Part shown: piece by piece, positions 45,232-53,639 of the stretch
Numbering within the stretch: position 1 is the stretch's first letter
Layout: each line of letters opens with the position of its first letter
Assembly (NCBI RefSeq): GCF_009910675.1
Contig: NZ_RSEJ01000015.1
Location: 1-64,000, forward strand
From: Photobacterium alginatilyticum
GTDB taxonomy: Bacteria > Pseudomonadota > Gammaproteobacteria > Enterobacterales > Vibrionaceae
Direction: 5' to 3'
Length of the DNA stretch: 64,000 nt
Program-made: the position numbers and the translations under genes
Notes under the pieces: generated by a model
What the model was told of the DNA's origin: nothing
Databases searched by the model: none
What the model saw: the letters and a program-made list of their open reading frames with translations, nothing else

Positions 45232-46725
45232 TTAAGGTTCTAGATTTACCGATTTTATCCAATTGTTGAGCGTCTGATGGTTGTTCAGCCCCAACAATCT
45301 GGCCGCCATCGATTTATTGCCAGCGCTCTTTTCCAGCGCACTCTCAATTGCAGATTTTTTAATACTATCAATAAATTGAGATAAATCACCCGGAATTTCA
45401 AAACTATTCTTTTCAGCATTAGCTTCATTCGAGCCAGAACGACTAAGAATGGCTGATTTTATATCATTTCCATCCAGAACTTCTTGCTCAGACCAAAGAA
45501 CAGCACGATGTAAAGTGTTCCAAAGTTCTCGAATATTTCCCGGCCAGTCGTATGAGGCTGTAAATTTAATTGCAGAGCTGGAAATTTTTTTACAGCCAAA
45601 TTGTGGGTGAGTCGTAGCCTGCTGGTTTATGTCATTCAACAGAGACTCAACAAGATCAGGAATATCATCTATTCGCTCCCTTAAAGGTGGTATGTGTATT
45701 ACCCCTACAGCTAAGCGATAAAAAAGGTCTTCCCGGAAATCACCACTTGAAATCATAGTGAATAAGTCTCGGTGAGTTGCGGCAATAATTCGCACATCAA
45801 TATCTCTAATGGCTGTGTCTCCAACCCGAGTGATTTCTTTCTGTTGCAAAGCCCTGAGTAGCTTAACTTGAATATTTAAAGGGAGTTCACCTACTTCATC
45901 AAGAAATAAGGTGCCGCCATTCGCTTGCTCAAATAGCCCAGCATGATCTCGCTGCGCACCTGTGAAAGCGCCTTTAACATGTCCGAACAAAATAGAATCA
46001 ACAAGGCTTTCGGGCAAAGCTCCACAGTTTACTGCTCTAAACGGTTTACCTGAACGAGGACTTGCTTTATGTATGGCGTTAGCCATCACCTCTTTGCCTG
46101 TTCCTGTTTCACCTAGTATCAAAGCAGGAAGATCTGAAGATGCTAAACGCTGAGCTTTCTTGATTACATCCCTCATGATTTGCGAAGTTGCGTTGATTTT
46201 CTCGAATGCAGATTCACTCTTAGGTAAGTTTGCAATTGATGCATAAATACCAGAACCTGAAGCTCGCCCATACTCAGCTGCAAAATCGACAGGGATCTCG
46301 ACTTCATCAATGTCACCATGTGGAGATGACTGGAGAAACATGCAATTACCCACCCCCTTGCCGAGAAGAACAGAGATAGTTGTCATCGCAGGTGTGCCAG
46401 AAGTAAGGTTGATATATATCATGTCACTTACTTCACCTACTTCATTCAGTTTTTTTTGCATCACTTTAGTGATACTTGAGTAGTCAATAGGGCTAACAAT
46501 TCTGGCTCTGATTACGGAGATATCGCTGTGTGGCCGTCCTGAGACAGCAAGTTTCTTTTTTAGCCAGTCTTTGTAATCGAACCAGTCGTCTTCCCAGCTG
46601 CTCGCTAGGATCACTATTTTGTCAAAAACAGGGCCACGAAGAGCAATGGCAGATATTGAAGCATTTTTATCTTGCTTCATGTTGTCTACGTCTGTTTTAC
46701 CGAGCCAAGTAAGGAGTGTTGCCAT
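45232..46725 (-). CDS. RtcR-like sigma-54 activator with CARF-like sensor domain
   Basis: A 497-residue bacterial enhancer-binding protein. Residues about 30-150 are a Rossmann-like domain with LTSGTPAM at 107-114 and FLQSSPHGD at 130-138, matching the CARF-type N-terminus of RtcR, which binds nucleotide or RNA-end ligands. The AAA+ core follows: Walker A GETGTGKE (205-212), sigma-54-contacting GAFTGA (252-257), Walker B LFLDE (273-277). The C-terminus is a Fis-type HTH (KSMAARLLGLNNHQTLNNWI). ATG 46725 has GAGGG upstream; a GTG at 46746 does not. No rtcA or rtcB is in the window. Its likely target is the sigma-54 promoter 20 bp downstream of its stop. Confidence 0.88.
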   Translation of the reverse strand: MATLLTWLGKTDVDNMKQDKNASISAIALRGPVFDKIVILASSWEDDWFDYKDWLKKKLAVSGRPHSDISVIRARIVSPIDYSSITKVMQKKLNEVGEVSDMIYINLTSGTPAMTTISVLLGKGVGNCMFLQSSPHGDIDEVEIPVDFAAEYGRASGSGIYASIANLPKSESAFEKINATSQIMRDVIKKAQRLASSDLPALILGETGTGKEVMANAIHKASPRSGKPFRAVNCGALPESLVDSILFGHVKGAFTGAQRDHAGLFEQANGGTLFLDEVGELPLNIQVKLLRALQQKEITRVGDTAIRDIDVRIIAATHRDLFTMISSGDFREDLFYRLAVGVIHIPPLRERIDDIPDLVESLLNDINQQATTHPQFGCKKISSSAIKFTASYDWPGNIRELWNTLHRAVLWSEQEVLDGNDIKSAILSRSGSNEANAEKNSFEIPGDLSQFIDSIKKSAIESALEKSAGNKSMAARLLGLNNHQTLNNWIKSVNLEP

Positions 46726-46805
46726 GACAGCCCTCAGATTATGCACTTGATTTCAACTATTATTACATAATGGTAAAGCTAATTACATGATATGCATATA
46801 AAAGA

Positions 46806-46980
46806 GTGTCGATTCAGAAAACGTACACAGTCACTCTGGATAATGGTGTGAAATATGCTCACACATAAAGGTGTAACCACAGCGACAAAAGTTGATACCT
46901 ATTTTGCTAAACCCTATGCAATCAGGGCGAACGCACGAAGAATTTGATTTCATTTTAAATCAATACGTTACGACATCAGA
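46806..46980 (+). pseudogene. IS30-family transposase C-terminal remnant
   Basis: Three successive frames give TVTLDNGVKYAH (with the catalytic Asp of DDE in DNG), then VTTATKVDTYFAKPYA, then RTHEEFDFILNQYV, in the order and spacing of the C-terminal catalytic part of IS30 transposases. Frameshifts and stops make it dead. No terminal repeats of an intact IS are visible. Confidence 0.65.
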
Positions 46981-46983
46981 CTG

Positions 46984-47462
46984 ATTTTCAGTGAAAGCGT
47001 AACTATTTGAACCTAATATGTTTTATGATGTTCATGCGTTTGCCCTGCCTATGCAATGAATCTAAATACCAATGATATTATTCATCGAAGTTGACCGAAT
47101 AAGTGACGCAGGAAGCATTAAAAGCTCAAGATATCAGAGACATGGAGTTGTTGATAAATCCAATGTCACACAAGATACTTGGCAGAGTAACTCCGCTAAT
47201 AACATATACAGGGAGCGAGTTGCACTTATTATCTGAATTCAAGACGCAACAATAACCTTTATATACCATTTTGTCATAACAATATGATTATTATTATCAG
47301 GAGCTATATAAAGAGTATCTTAAACTTATAATATCGAAGGGAATATTGCTATATTACCACAGTTAATATATTGATAGTAAACATATAAAAATCATCAAAC
47401 CTACAAAAGTGAGCTAGAGTGAATGTTATCAGGTTCTAACATCAATCCTATAAGGTATTCAA
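46984..47462. other. AT-rich gap upstream of the recombinase genes
   Basis: No gene, tRNA or clear hairpin is visible. The region probably holds the promoters of the small frame at 47463 and the recombinases. AT-rich tracts around 47280-47400 have several possible -10 boxes but none stands out. Confidence 0.5.
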
Positions 47463-47612
47463 ATGAAATATGAACCAGAAACATGTCACATCATTGAGTT
47501 TAAAACAAATAATAACTTTGCTGAAGCACTTAAAAAATTGCTCAACAACATAGGGAAAGACAACATTATAAAAATCCTCTCTAAGGAAAAAGACAAACTG
47601 TCAGAAAGTTAA
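47463..47612 (+). CDS. Possible 49-residue small protein upstream of the recombinases
   Basis: ATG 47463 has AAGG seven bases upstream and opens 49 codons: MKYEPETCHIIEFKTNN, then an amphipathic lysine-rich helix (EALKKLLNNIGKDNIIKI). It is not recognised. Being small, basic and 110 bp ahead of two serine recombinase genes, it could be a recombination-directionality factor or regulator; this is position-based inference. Confidence 0.5.
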   Translation: MKYEPETCHIIEFKTNNNFAEALKKLLNNIGKDNIIKILSKEKDKLSES

Positions 47613-47721
47613 TACTTCTGAATCTATAGTTATATTCAAAAAAATATTTAGCCTATAACTTCATGGCCAAATGAAATATCCAGTTTCATTTTAACATTAC
47701 AGTCAATATAGTGGTTATAAT

Positions 47722-48147
47722 ATGCGATTATATGGTTATATAAGGACATGCACTACCAATCGTAGTGGAAGTTATAACTCCATAGAAAATCAAAGGGATC
47801 GTATCTGCGAATGGGTTAATAAAAATGGGCATGAATTAGTTTGTTTTTTTACTGATGAAGCTGTAAGCAATTACAAAAATTTGAATGGTACGGAGTTTGT
47901 AAATATGCTGAATATGATTGAGCAATGTATTATTAGCCCCAAAATAGATGGGGTAATAGTATCCTCTATTTCTCGTATATCTAGAAATATAGACTTATGT
48001 TACAGCTTTTCAGATAATCTCGATACATACGGGGTGAAACTAATCTCGGCAACTGAAGATTTATCCTATTTTTACAATTCACGCGACTTCCTTTTAACAC
48101 AAAAAATATTATCTAACCATCTAAAGACAAATAAACACCAGCGATGA
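47722..48147 (+). CDS. Serine-recombinase catalytic-domain protein lacking the catalytic serine
   Basis: A 141-residue protein corresponding only to the resolvase-type catalytic domain: YGYIRT, the conserved NSIENQ, and the arginine-containing SSISRISRN. It aligns without gaps to the start of the 562-residue recombinase downstream, and the nucleophile position Ser10 of that protein is Cys10 here (codon TGC). The DNA-binding recombinase and zinc-ribbon domains are absent. It is probably inactive for strand exchange and could be a dominant-negative partner, a regulator or a decaying copy. Confidence 0.75.
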   Translation: MRLYGYIRTCTTNRSGSYNSIENQRDRICEWVNKNGHELVCFFTDEAVSNYKNLNGTEFVNMLNMIEQCIISPKIDGVIVSSISRISRNIDLCYSFSDNLDTYGVKLISATEDLSYFYNSRDFLLTQKILSNHLKTNKHQR

Positions 48148-48237
48148 CTCATTGTTACATAATGAAAATACATTTAATCAAAGTGGTAACTCAATTTTCA
48201 TGAGTATCTTTTAATAATTTATAATAGGTAAGCAATA

Positions 48238-49926
48238 ATGAAATGTTACGCATATCTAAGAATATCTTCATATGGTCAAGCAGAAAAAGGGGACTCAATT
48301 GATGGGCAAAAAAGATTTATCAATAAATGGGCAACTGATAACGGCCACGAAATAGTTAGGTGGTTTATAGATGAATCTGCAAGCGCTTTTAAGATAAAGC
48401 CACGCAAAGAATTTGATCTCATGATCAACAAGATTGAGACACGAGACTTTGAAGGTGATGCGGTCAATGCAGTTGTCGTCTATAACCTCTCTCGAATTTT
48501 CAGAAATTTAACAGTCCAATGCGCTGTGATGGATAAGTTAGAGGCTTCAGGTATACGATTAATCTCAGCAACTGAAGGACTGCCTGAAAATTATCCTGAT
48601 TCAAGGTTATTTGCTTCAATGCTAGGAATGGTTAATGAACATCAAAGTGCCAAAAATGCAGAAACAGTTCGGGACCGCCTCTACGATACTGCTGAAAAAG
48701 GCTATTTTACAGGCGGAACTCTTCCATTTGGATATAAATCTGTTGAGGTTGAAGGTGAAACATCCAAGCGTCGAAAATCATTAGTTATTGATAAAGAGGA
48801 ATTAATAACAGTACAAATGATTTTTGACCTCGCGCATAGAGGTACGAATGGAAAGCCAATGGGTGTTAAGTCAATAGCCAAACATTTAAACGACAACAAT
48901 CTACTAAAAAGAGGAAGAAAGTGGACAAAAAACGCAATAAGTAACATGTTGCAAAATACAATTTATATTGGGGAAAGAGTTTTTGGAAAGAATAGTAAAG
49001 AATATAATAAAAGGGCTCCTATTACAACCAAATGCCCAGCAATCATTTCTAAAGAACTGTTTAACAATGTAAGAACAGGGGTTAAATCACGTAATTTAAA
49101 AAACAGAAATAACTCTTCAATTAGGTCAAAGCATAAATTAACTGGAATTTTAAAGTGCGGACTTTGTGGTTCTAACATGGTAATAATGAAAGGGAAAAGC
49201 GGTAAGTACTCATATTATGATTGTGGCAAAAAGATACGCTATGGTAAGGGGACTTGTAAATGTACTCCAGTGAGAAAGGAAGTTGTTGAAAAACATGTAA
49301 CAGATTATATTTTAAACAATGTAATTACCGTCCAGTCTATTATTAAAAATTACCATGAAATAAAATTAGTACTAAATAGTATAAATCTTGTTTCAACACA
49401 AAAGATGACAGCAATATCAAAAAGTATTGAAACAAACAAAGAGAAGGTTCATCGAATTCTGGGAAAAGTTGCAGATGGCACGCTAGACCCAACAGAAATA
49501 ACAAACAAATTTATTAATACAACTACAGCAACAATTAATAAATTAGAAATCGAGCTTGAGACGTTAAAAAGATCCCCAACACTACCGATTAAGCGATTTG
49601 GTGAGACACAAGCAAAATTGTTGCAAATTGGACTGACTAAGTTATTTCGTGAAGGTACTGATGAGGAAGTCAAAGTTGCGTTGCTGGAGTTGTTAAAGGA
49701 AGTACGTGTTTACCCCAAAAAAAAACTTTTCCTAAAAGGCCACAAGATCGCACCTGTATTCATGGCCTCAAAAACAAAAATGGGAACTGATTTCTCAGTT
49801 CCCATTCCCGTATCAAATTGGCGGAGAGATAGGGATTTGAACCCTAGATACGCTACAAACGTATGCCGGTTTTCAAGACCGGTGCTTTCAACCACTCAGC
49901 CATCTCTCCGTAAGTGCGGCGAATGA
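48238..49926 (+). CDS. Large serine recombinase, probable island integrase
   Basis: A 562-residue serine integrase-like protein. The catalytic domain (1-145) has Tyr6, Arg8 and nucleophile Ser10 (YLRISS) and LSRIFRN. The recombinase domain follows at about 160-270 (TGGTLPFGYKS; KSIAKHLNDNNLLKRGRKWT; IYIGERVFG), then a zinc ribbon (LKCGLCGSN...YYDCGKK...CKC) and a coiled coil. The last 35 residues (NWRRDRDLNPRYATN onward) are the antisense reading of tRNA-Ser, so the natural C-terminus is overwritten by the integration junction; the protein may end unnaturally. It lies against the tRNA 3' end, consistent with integrating the island there. Confidence 0.88.
   Translation: MKCYAYLRISSYGQAEKGDSIDGQKRFINKWATDNGHEIVRWFIDESASAFKIKPRKEFDLMINKIETRDFEGDAVNAVVVYNLSRIFRNLTVQCAVMDKLEASGIRLISATEGLPENYPDSRLFASMLGMVNEHQSAKNAETVRDRLYDTAEKGYFTGGTLPFGYKSVEVEGETSKRRKSLVIDKEELITVQMIFDLAHRGTNGKPMGVKSIAKHLNDNNLLKRGRKWTKNAISNMLQNTIYIGERVFGKNSKEYNKRAPITTKCPAIISKELFNNVRTGVKSRNLKNRNNSSIRSKHKLTGILKCGLCGSNMVIMKGKSGKYSYYDCGKKIRYGKGTCKCTPVRKEVVEKHVTDYILNNVITVQSIIKNYHEIKLVLNSINLVSTQKMTAISKSIETNKEKVHRILGKVADGTLDPTEITNKFINTTTATINKLEIELETLKRSPTLPIKRFGETQAKLLQIGLTKLFREGTDEEVKVALLELLKEVRVYPKKKLFLKGHKIAPVFMASKTKMGTDFSVPIPVSNWRRDRDLNPRYATNVCRFSRPVLSTTQPSLRKCGE
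49779..49806 (-). terminator. Terminator immediately after tRNA-Ser
   Basis: AATGGGAACTGA (49779-49790) pairs perfectly with TCAGTTCCCATT (49795-49806). On the minus strand it is followed by a T-rich run (TTTGTTTTTG). It ends the tRNA transcript and lies inside the recombinase frame on the other strand. Confidence 0.85.
49819..49909 (-). tRNA. tRNA-Ser(UGA)
   Basis: The 91-base minus-strand sequence begins GGAGAGATGGCTGAGTGG and ends in TCTCTCCGCCA with an encoded CCA. The acceptor stem GGAGAGA/TCTCTCC, the anticodon arm CCGGT-CTTGAAA-ACCGG with anticodon TGA, the long variable arm (ATACG/CGTAT) typical of tRNA-Ser and the T-arm TAGGG/CCCTA with TTCAAAT are all intact. It is the putative insertion site of the island to its left. 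Confidence 0.97.
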
Positions 49927-50035
49927 TACGGTAGCTTTCTGGTTATGTAAACCCTTCAACCAACCAACCGCGCAGCTTTTGATCAACCATTCCTTTGCGT
50001 GCGCAAAACTCACTCTGCCACAGTAAAAAAGACAG

Positions 50036-50068
50036 AAAAAAGCCCTCAGTAAATAACTCACTGAGGGC
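50036..50068 (-). terminator. Terminator of the exported dipeptidase gene
   Basis: On the minus strand GCCCTCAGT (from 50068) pairs with ACTGAGGGC (to 50042), followed by TTTTTTCTG. It lies 20 bp past the stop. Confidence 0.88.
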
Positions 50069-50089
50069 ATAGCTATAGTGAGATCTTTA

Positions 50090-51562
50090 CTACAAGCTCA
50101 TGATCTTTTTGAATTCTTCTTCAGAGTATTTCTTCTCGGTACTCTTGGTCAGATCTGTCATCATCTTGTAGCGAATTTCTGTCGCCATCGTCAAGGTACG
50201 CTGCAACTGGCCGTAAGAATAGTCAGACGCCATGTTCAGTGCTGCTTGCTTATCTGATTGGTACAAAGATTTCAGCGTCATATCCAAACTGCTCACCTGC
50301 TGGTACAGTTTAGTTTCTTCCTTGTCCCAGGTAGCTTTGAGCATCGGCAGGTACTTATCCGGTGCCGCAGAGGCTAGCGCTGTCAGGCTGCGGAACTGCC
50401 AGTAAGCCGACTGATCCGAGTAGGTATCGCTTCCTGTCTGATACGGTGTCGGATAGTCCTTCAGGCTGGAGTACAGCGGAACAAGTACCGACTCAGGTAA
50501 GACCCCAAAACTCTGCCAAATCAAGCCTTGTAGCTCCTTCGGCATATCCTGGCGTAACTGGATAATATGCGATTCCAGCTGGCGCTCGACGCGCATCGGA
50601 CGCTCGCCATTCGCCTCTAGTTGGGTGCCTTTATAGGTAGCACCCAGTACATTTGCTACATCCTGAACCGAAATTTTCTGATCCGGCGTCATAAACAGCG
50701 GATACTGATCCTGGCGGGTTGGCTGCTCGTTGGATGCCGACAGCATATTTTGTCCCAGCCACTCACGGTCGATGTTATACACATCCCCGATTACCCCGAA
50801 GGCTTTGGCGAAGTTAAATGATGCTGTATCAGGCTGCTCCAGCAATTGATGCTCTTTGACGAACTCAACAAGACCGGCAGAATGGAGCACATCCTCGCTC
50901 CCAAGATCAACGCCATGGACGCGCAGCCCGTTGGCAATCATAGCGTAGCTGTCATCAGGTACTTTGACCGCAATCCAATGGTGTCCAGAACCAATTTCAA
51001 CCAACCACGCCTCGTCGACATCAGCGATATACAGGCTGTTGCCTTCACCGGCACCATACTGCTCGATGTATTTACCTAGCAGCTCGACTCCCTCCTTCGC
51101 GGTTTTCACCTGAGGCAGAATGAGCGTCGGTATAATGGCCTCAATCACGCCGTCTTCAACCAGAGGATCGGCCGCTTGCGCCTTGTCGTTCACCTCGGCA
51201 CTGGTCGTTGCGGAAATAGCAACGTTATATTCGTTTATCCCGCGCTCTTCATAAAACTTTCCGTCACCATCGACCGTGTTGGCGTCCCAGTCAGGAATGG
51301 CAGAGTAGCCATAGAATTTCGCTGGCATTGGCACAACCAGACCATTTCCTAACGTCCAGTCACCGGCTTCATTCTCTTGTGCCGGGCGATAAGCTAAATA
51401 TTTATTCCAGTTGTTGATACCAAAATCTTCGTTACGGGCAATCATGATGCTGCCATCAACAGATGCCCCCTTGCCCACGATAAGGCCAGTACACGCGTTG
51501 GCACTCAAGCTGAGCGCAGATAAAACGGCAGCGGATAACAGAGTCACAGACATTTTTTTCAT
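50090..51562 (-). CDS. Exported C69-family dipeptidase
   Basis: A 490-residue Ntn-type dipeptidase. A signal peptide (1-23, ending SANA) is followed by Cys24, which would become the N-terminal nucleophile on signal cleavage. Downstream family motifs are CTGLIVGKGASVDGS, IARNEDFG and GNSLYIADVDEAWLVEIGSGHHWIAVKVP. It would act in the periplasm or outside, releasing amino acids from dipeptides. The start at 51562 has GGAG eight bases upstream; a frame to 51592 adds ten residues without a ribosome site. It is a second exported Ntn enzyme, like the one at 1385. Confidence 0.88.
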   Translation of the reverse strand: MKKMSVTLLSAAVLSALSLSANACTGLIVGKGASVDGSIMIARNEDFGINNWNKYLAYRPAQENEAGDWTLGNGLVVPMPAKFYGYSAIPDWDANTVDGDGKFYEERGINEYNVAISATTSAEVNDKAQAADPLVEDGVIEAIIPTLILPQVKTAKEGVELLGKYIEQYGAGEGNSLYIADVDEAWLVEIGSGHHWIAVKVPDDSYAMIANGLRVHGVDLGSEDVLHSAGLVEFVKEHQLLEQPDTASFNFAKAFGVIGDVYNIDREWLGQNMLSASNEQPTRQDQYPLFMTPDQKISVQDVANVLGATYKGTQLEANGERPMRVERQLESHIIQLRQDMPKELQGLIWQSFGVLPESVLVPLYSSLKDYPTPYQTGSDTYSDQSAYWQFRSLTALASAAPDKYLPMLKATWDKEETKLYQQVSSLDMTLKSLYQSDKQAALNMASDYSYGQLQRTLTMATEIRYKMMTDLTKSTEKKYSEEEFKKIMSL

Positions 51563-51928
51563 CGTACATCTCCATGTAGGAACGAATCTCAAGATGAATA
51601 TATATTCACGATTGGGATGATATTTATCTCTTTTATGCTAATTATGTCAATAAATACCACCAGCGCAGTGTATATCTCTGGCCTTTTGTTTATTGTTTAG
51701 CCGATCACGCTATTAAAAATATAAAGGTTGGAATAATAAAAGTGAGAGCAGACGAAACCTCGATACGTAATTCGCCAGCATCAAGGTTGATATAAACAAG
51801 AAGACATAACGCCCAACCGGAAAAACAGAAGGCACTATAGAAAAAGAATGGAATTGTTACGTAAGTTTAGCTGACGGCTTAAGAGAGTACTAAACCGCCA
51901 GTTTACAGTGTAAAGCTTACCTGATTGC
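51563..51928. other. Intergenic region with no recognised feature
   Basis: 366 bp between the dipeptidase and the PhzF-GNAT gene. No open frame with a ribosome site, strong hairpin or remnant was seen. It must contain the dipeptidase promoter. Confidence 0.6.
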
Positions 51929-53281
51929 TCAGGCAGCGAGAGGAAGATACATGATATGCTGAGGCCCTGCTGGTCCTCCCAGATACAGTGATTCAGAATC
52001 CAGAAAACCGCAAGAAAGATAGAGTGCCCGAGCTGGCGTATTCCGTTGATTCACAGTCAGAACTAGATTTGAAACCGAAGGATAGTGAGTCGCCACATAG
52101 TCGCCCATTAGTTGGCACGACTGACGCCCAAAGCCTTTACCCTGATAACGGGCATCAATAAAGTAAGCCCGCAAGCCCAACTCACCAAATTGGCTAAACT
52201 CAGGGTGGTTTGCAAAAGAGTTATCAAGAATAAAGAAGCCGAGGATAGTGCTATCAGCCTCGTTATCCCCAAGACAAATAACATGGAAATCTTCATTTGA
52301 CGTCTTGTTTTCCAGCGTATCCGCAACCGGCAGAACAAAATCAGACTGATGCTCGGAAACCGCCAGCTCACACAGAAGACGGCGATCATTCTCTTCCATC
52401 TTTCTGAGTGTTAGCCCACTGGCAAGGCTCACACGCTGAGTCCCTTTGTGCTTGGCATACCCGCCGACTTTAACGGCCTGAATAGTTCCGGCTTTCTGCT
52501 GGATCGATGCCGAGATTAACGAGGTGCGCTTCATCTTGCGACCTTGCTCGAACTCATACTGATACCCCAGGAACGGACGGTGCTGGGCAAGATAACAAGC
52601 CAATGCGCCACTGGCACTGCCTGTCGCAGACTCTTCGGGGATCCCGAACAGCGGAGCAAAGTTCCGACACCGGGCAGTAAATTCAGACCATGAACTTAAC
52701 TCGAATAAATGAACACCCACCAGTTGCCTTTCACGGCAAAAATCAGCCAGCGCTTCGTTATCAGGAACAATGTCATCCAACGTGCCCGGCATTACCGGAA
52801 TAATCGCATCAGCAAGCCCAGTGGAAATCACTTCAACCGGCAGCCCGGTATTGGTGATCACTTCCGCCGGAATACCCAATGTTTCAGCAACCTCGAGCAC
52901 ATCCAGTTCACCACCAAATACGGGTAATTGCTGTTCCATCTCGACATGACTGTCAGCAGAGACCACAACAGTCAGTATGCCAGCTTTAGTCCGCTGGCTA
53001 TACTGCCCAGCCTCAATCTTGCCTTGACCAAACAGTTCCGAAAACGTAGCCAGCGTTGCATGACCGCAATAGTCAACTTCCGAGGTCGGAGTAAAAAAGC
53101 GCACGTGAAAGTCACACTCAGGATCTGGCAAGACAAACGCTGTTTCCGAATAGCCAACCTGCGCCGCTATTTGTTGCATCTGTAATTCGGTCAACTCTTC
53201 CGTGTCGAATACTACACCCGCCGGATTTCCGCCCTTTCCGTTGAAAGTAAACGAGTCAACAAGATATACATCTCTTTCCAA
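51929..53281 (-). CDS. PhzF-family isomerase fused to a GNAT acetyltransferase
   Basis: A 450-residue two-domain protein. Residues 1-285 are PhzF-like: GKGGNPAGVV, the catalytic Glu46 in GYSETAFV, DYCGHATLATF and the C-terminal half motif EESATGSASGALACYLAQH. Residues about 290-450 are a GNAT domain with the acetyl-CoA loop DARYQGKGFGRQSCQLMGDY and the strand TVNQRNTPARALYLSCGF. PhzF enzymes isomerise small metabolites; the fusion suggests isomerisation followed by acetylation of one substrate or detoxification. A single uninterrupted frame supports a true fusion. The ATG is preceded by GGTGAAGATTTG, a weak ribosome site. Confidence 0.85.
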   Translation of the reverse strand: MERDVYLVDSFTFNGKGGNPAGVVFDTEELTELQMQQIAAQVGYSETAFVLPDPECDFHVRFFTPTSEVDYCGHATLATFSELFGQGKIEAGQYSQRTKAGILTVVVSADSHVEMEQQLPVFGGELDVLEVAETLGIPAEVITNTGLPVEVISTGLADAIIPVMPGTLDDIVPDNEALADFCRERQLVGVHLFELSSWSEFTARCRNFAPLFGIPEESATGSASGALACYLAQHRPFLGYQYEFEQGRKMKRTSLISASIQQKAGTIQAVKVGGYAKHKGTQRVSLASGLTLRKMEENDRRLLCELAVSEHQSDFVLPVADTLENKTSNEDFHVICLGDNEADSTILGFFILDNSFANHPEFSQFGELGLRAYFIDARYQGKGFGRQSCQLMGDYVATHYPSVSNLVLTVNQRNTPARALYLSCGFLDSESLYLGGPAGPQHIMYLPLAA

Positions 53282-53321
53282 ATCTTCACCCTCTACCTTA
53301 CATGGCTGTAGTTTTTTTAGT

Positions 53322-53370
53322 TATACCCAAGTTACCTCTAAACCCTGCCTCGTAAGGTAACTTGGGTATA
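53322..53370. repeat. Hairpin made of the TATACCCAAG terminal repeat
   Basis: TATACCCAAGTTACCT (53322-53337) is exactly complementary to AGGTAACTTGGGTATA (53355-53370) across a 17-base spacer. It has the same ends as the element at 1-256 but no inner hairpins, so it is a short form or deletion derivative. Apart from this and the terminator at 53574, the 53282-53639 gap shows nothing. Confidence 0.8.
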
Positions 53371-53573
53371 TCCACTTATCCTGCCTCAGCCGCAGCAAAA
53401 ATAAAACCACTTTGGCATGCTACTTCATCAGGGACTCATCAGAAATTAATAACTTTCTCGACCAATATCAAAATGCGTTGATGTTCAAACAACGCAACAC
53501 TATCTGACTCACGGATATTCATCAGGGATTTCGTGACGACAAAGCCAGAAAGCAACGTTAAATTTGTCCGCAA

Positions 53574-53609
53574 AAAAAGCCCGCCCAGGATAGCCAAGGC
53601 GGGCTTTTC
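53574..53609 (-). terminator. Terminator of dbpA
   Basis: AAAAGCCCGCC pairs with GGCGGGCTTTT around a short loop; on the minus strand the run continues into TTTTTTTGCGG. It lies 30 bp past the stop. Confidence 0.9.
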
Positions 53610-53639
53610 AATATGTGGTTCTAGCTCTGATTCTTAGCG

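Larger units (their letters stand above)
34861..49824. mobile_element. Genomic island with type I R-M system at tRNA-Ser
   Basis: A 15-kb segment, more AT-rich than either flank, bounded on the right by tRNA-Ser(UGA) and on the left by a short match to the tRNA 3' end plus a terminator. Serine recombinase genes abut the tRNA, as expected for an integration module. Cargo: hsdRMS, a nucleotidase, an ATPase/PLD-like pair and a CARF-like sigma-54 activator. An IS30 remnant lies inside. Boundaries are inferred. Confidence 0.6.

Noticed and set aside
45232-46725. Naming the sigma-54 activator rtcR outright
   Set aside because: The architecture matches but no rtcA or rtcB gene is in the window and the likely target is hsdR, so only RtcR-like is justified.
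34861-49824. BREX, DISARM or a phage-defence CRISPR locus
   Set aside because: No BrxC/PglZ, DrmA/B or repeat-spacer array is visible; the gene set is a type I R-M system with extra genes.
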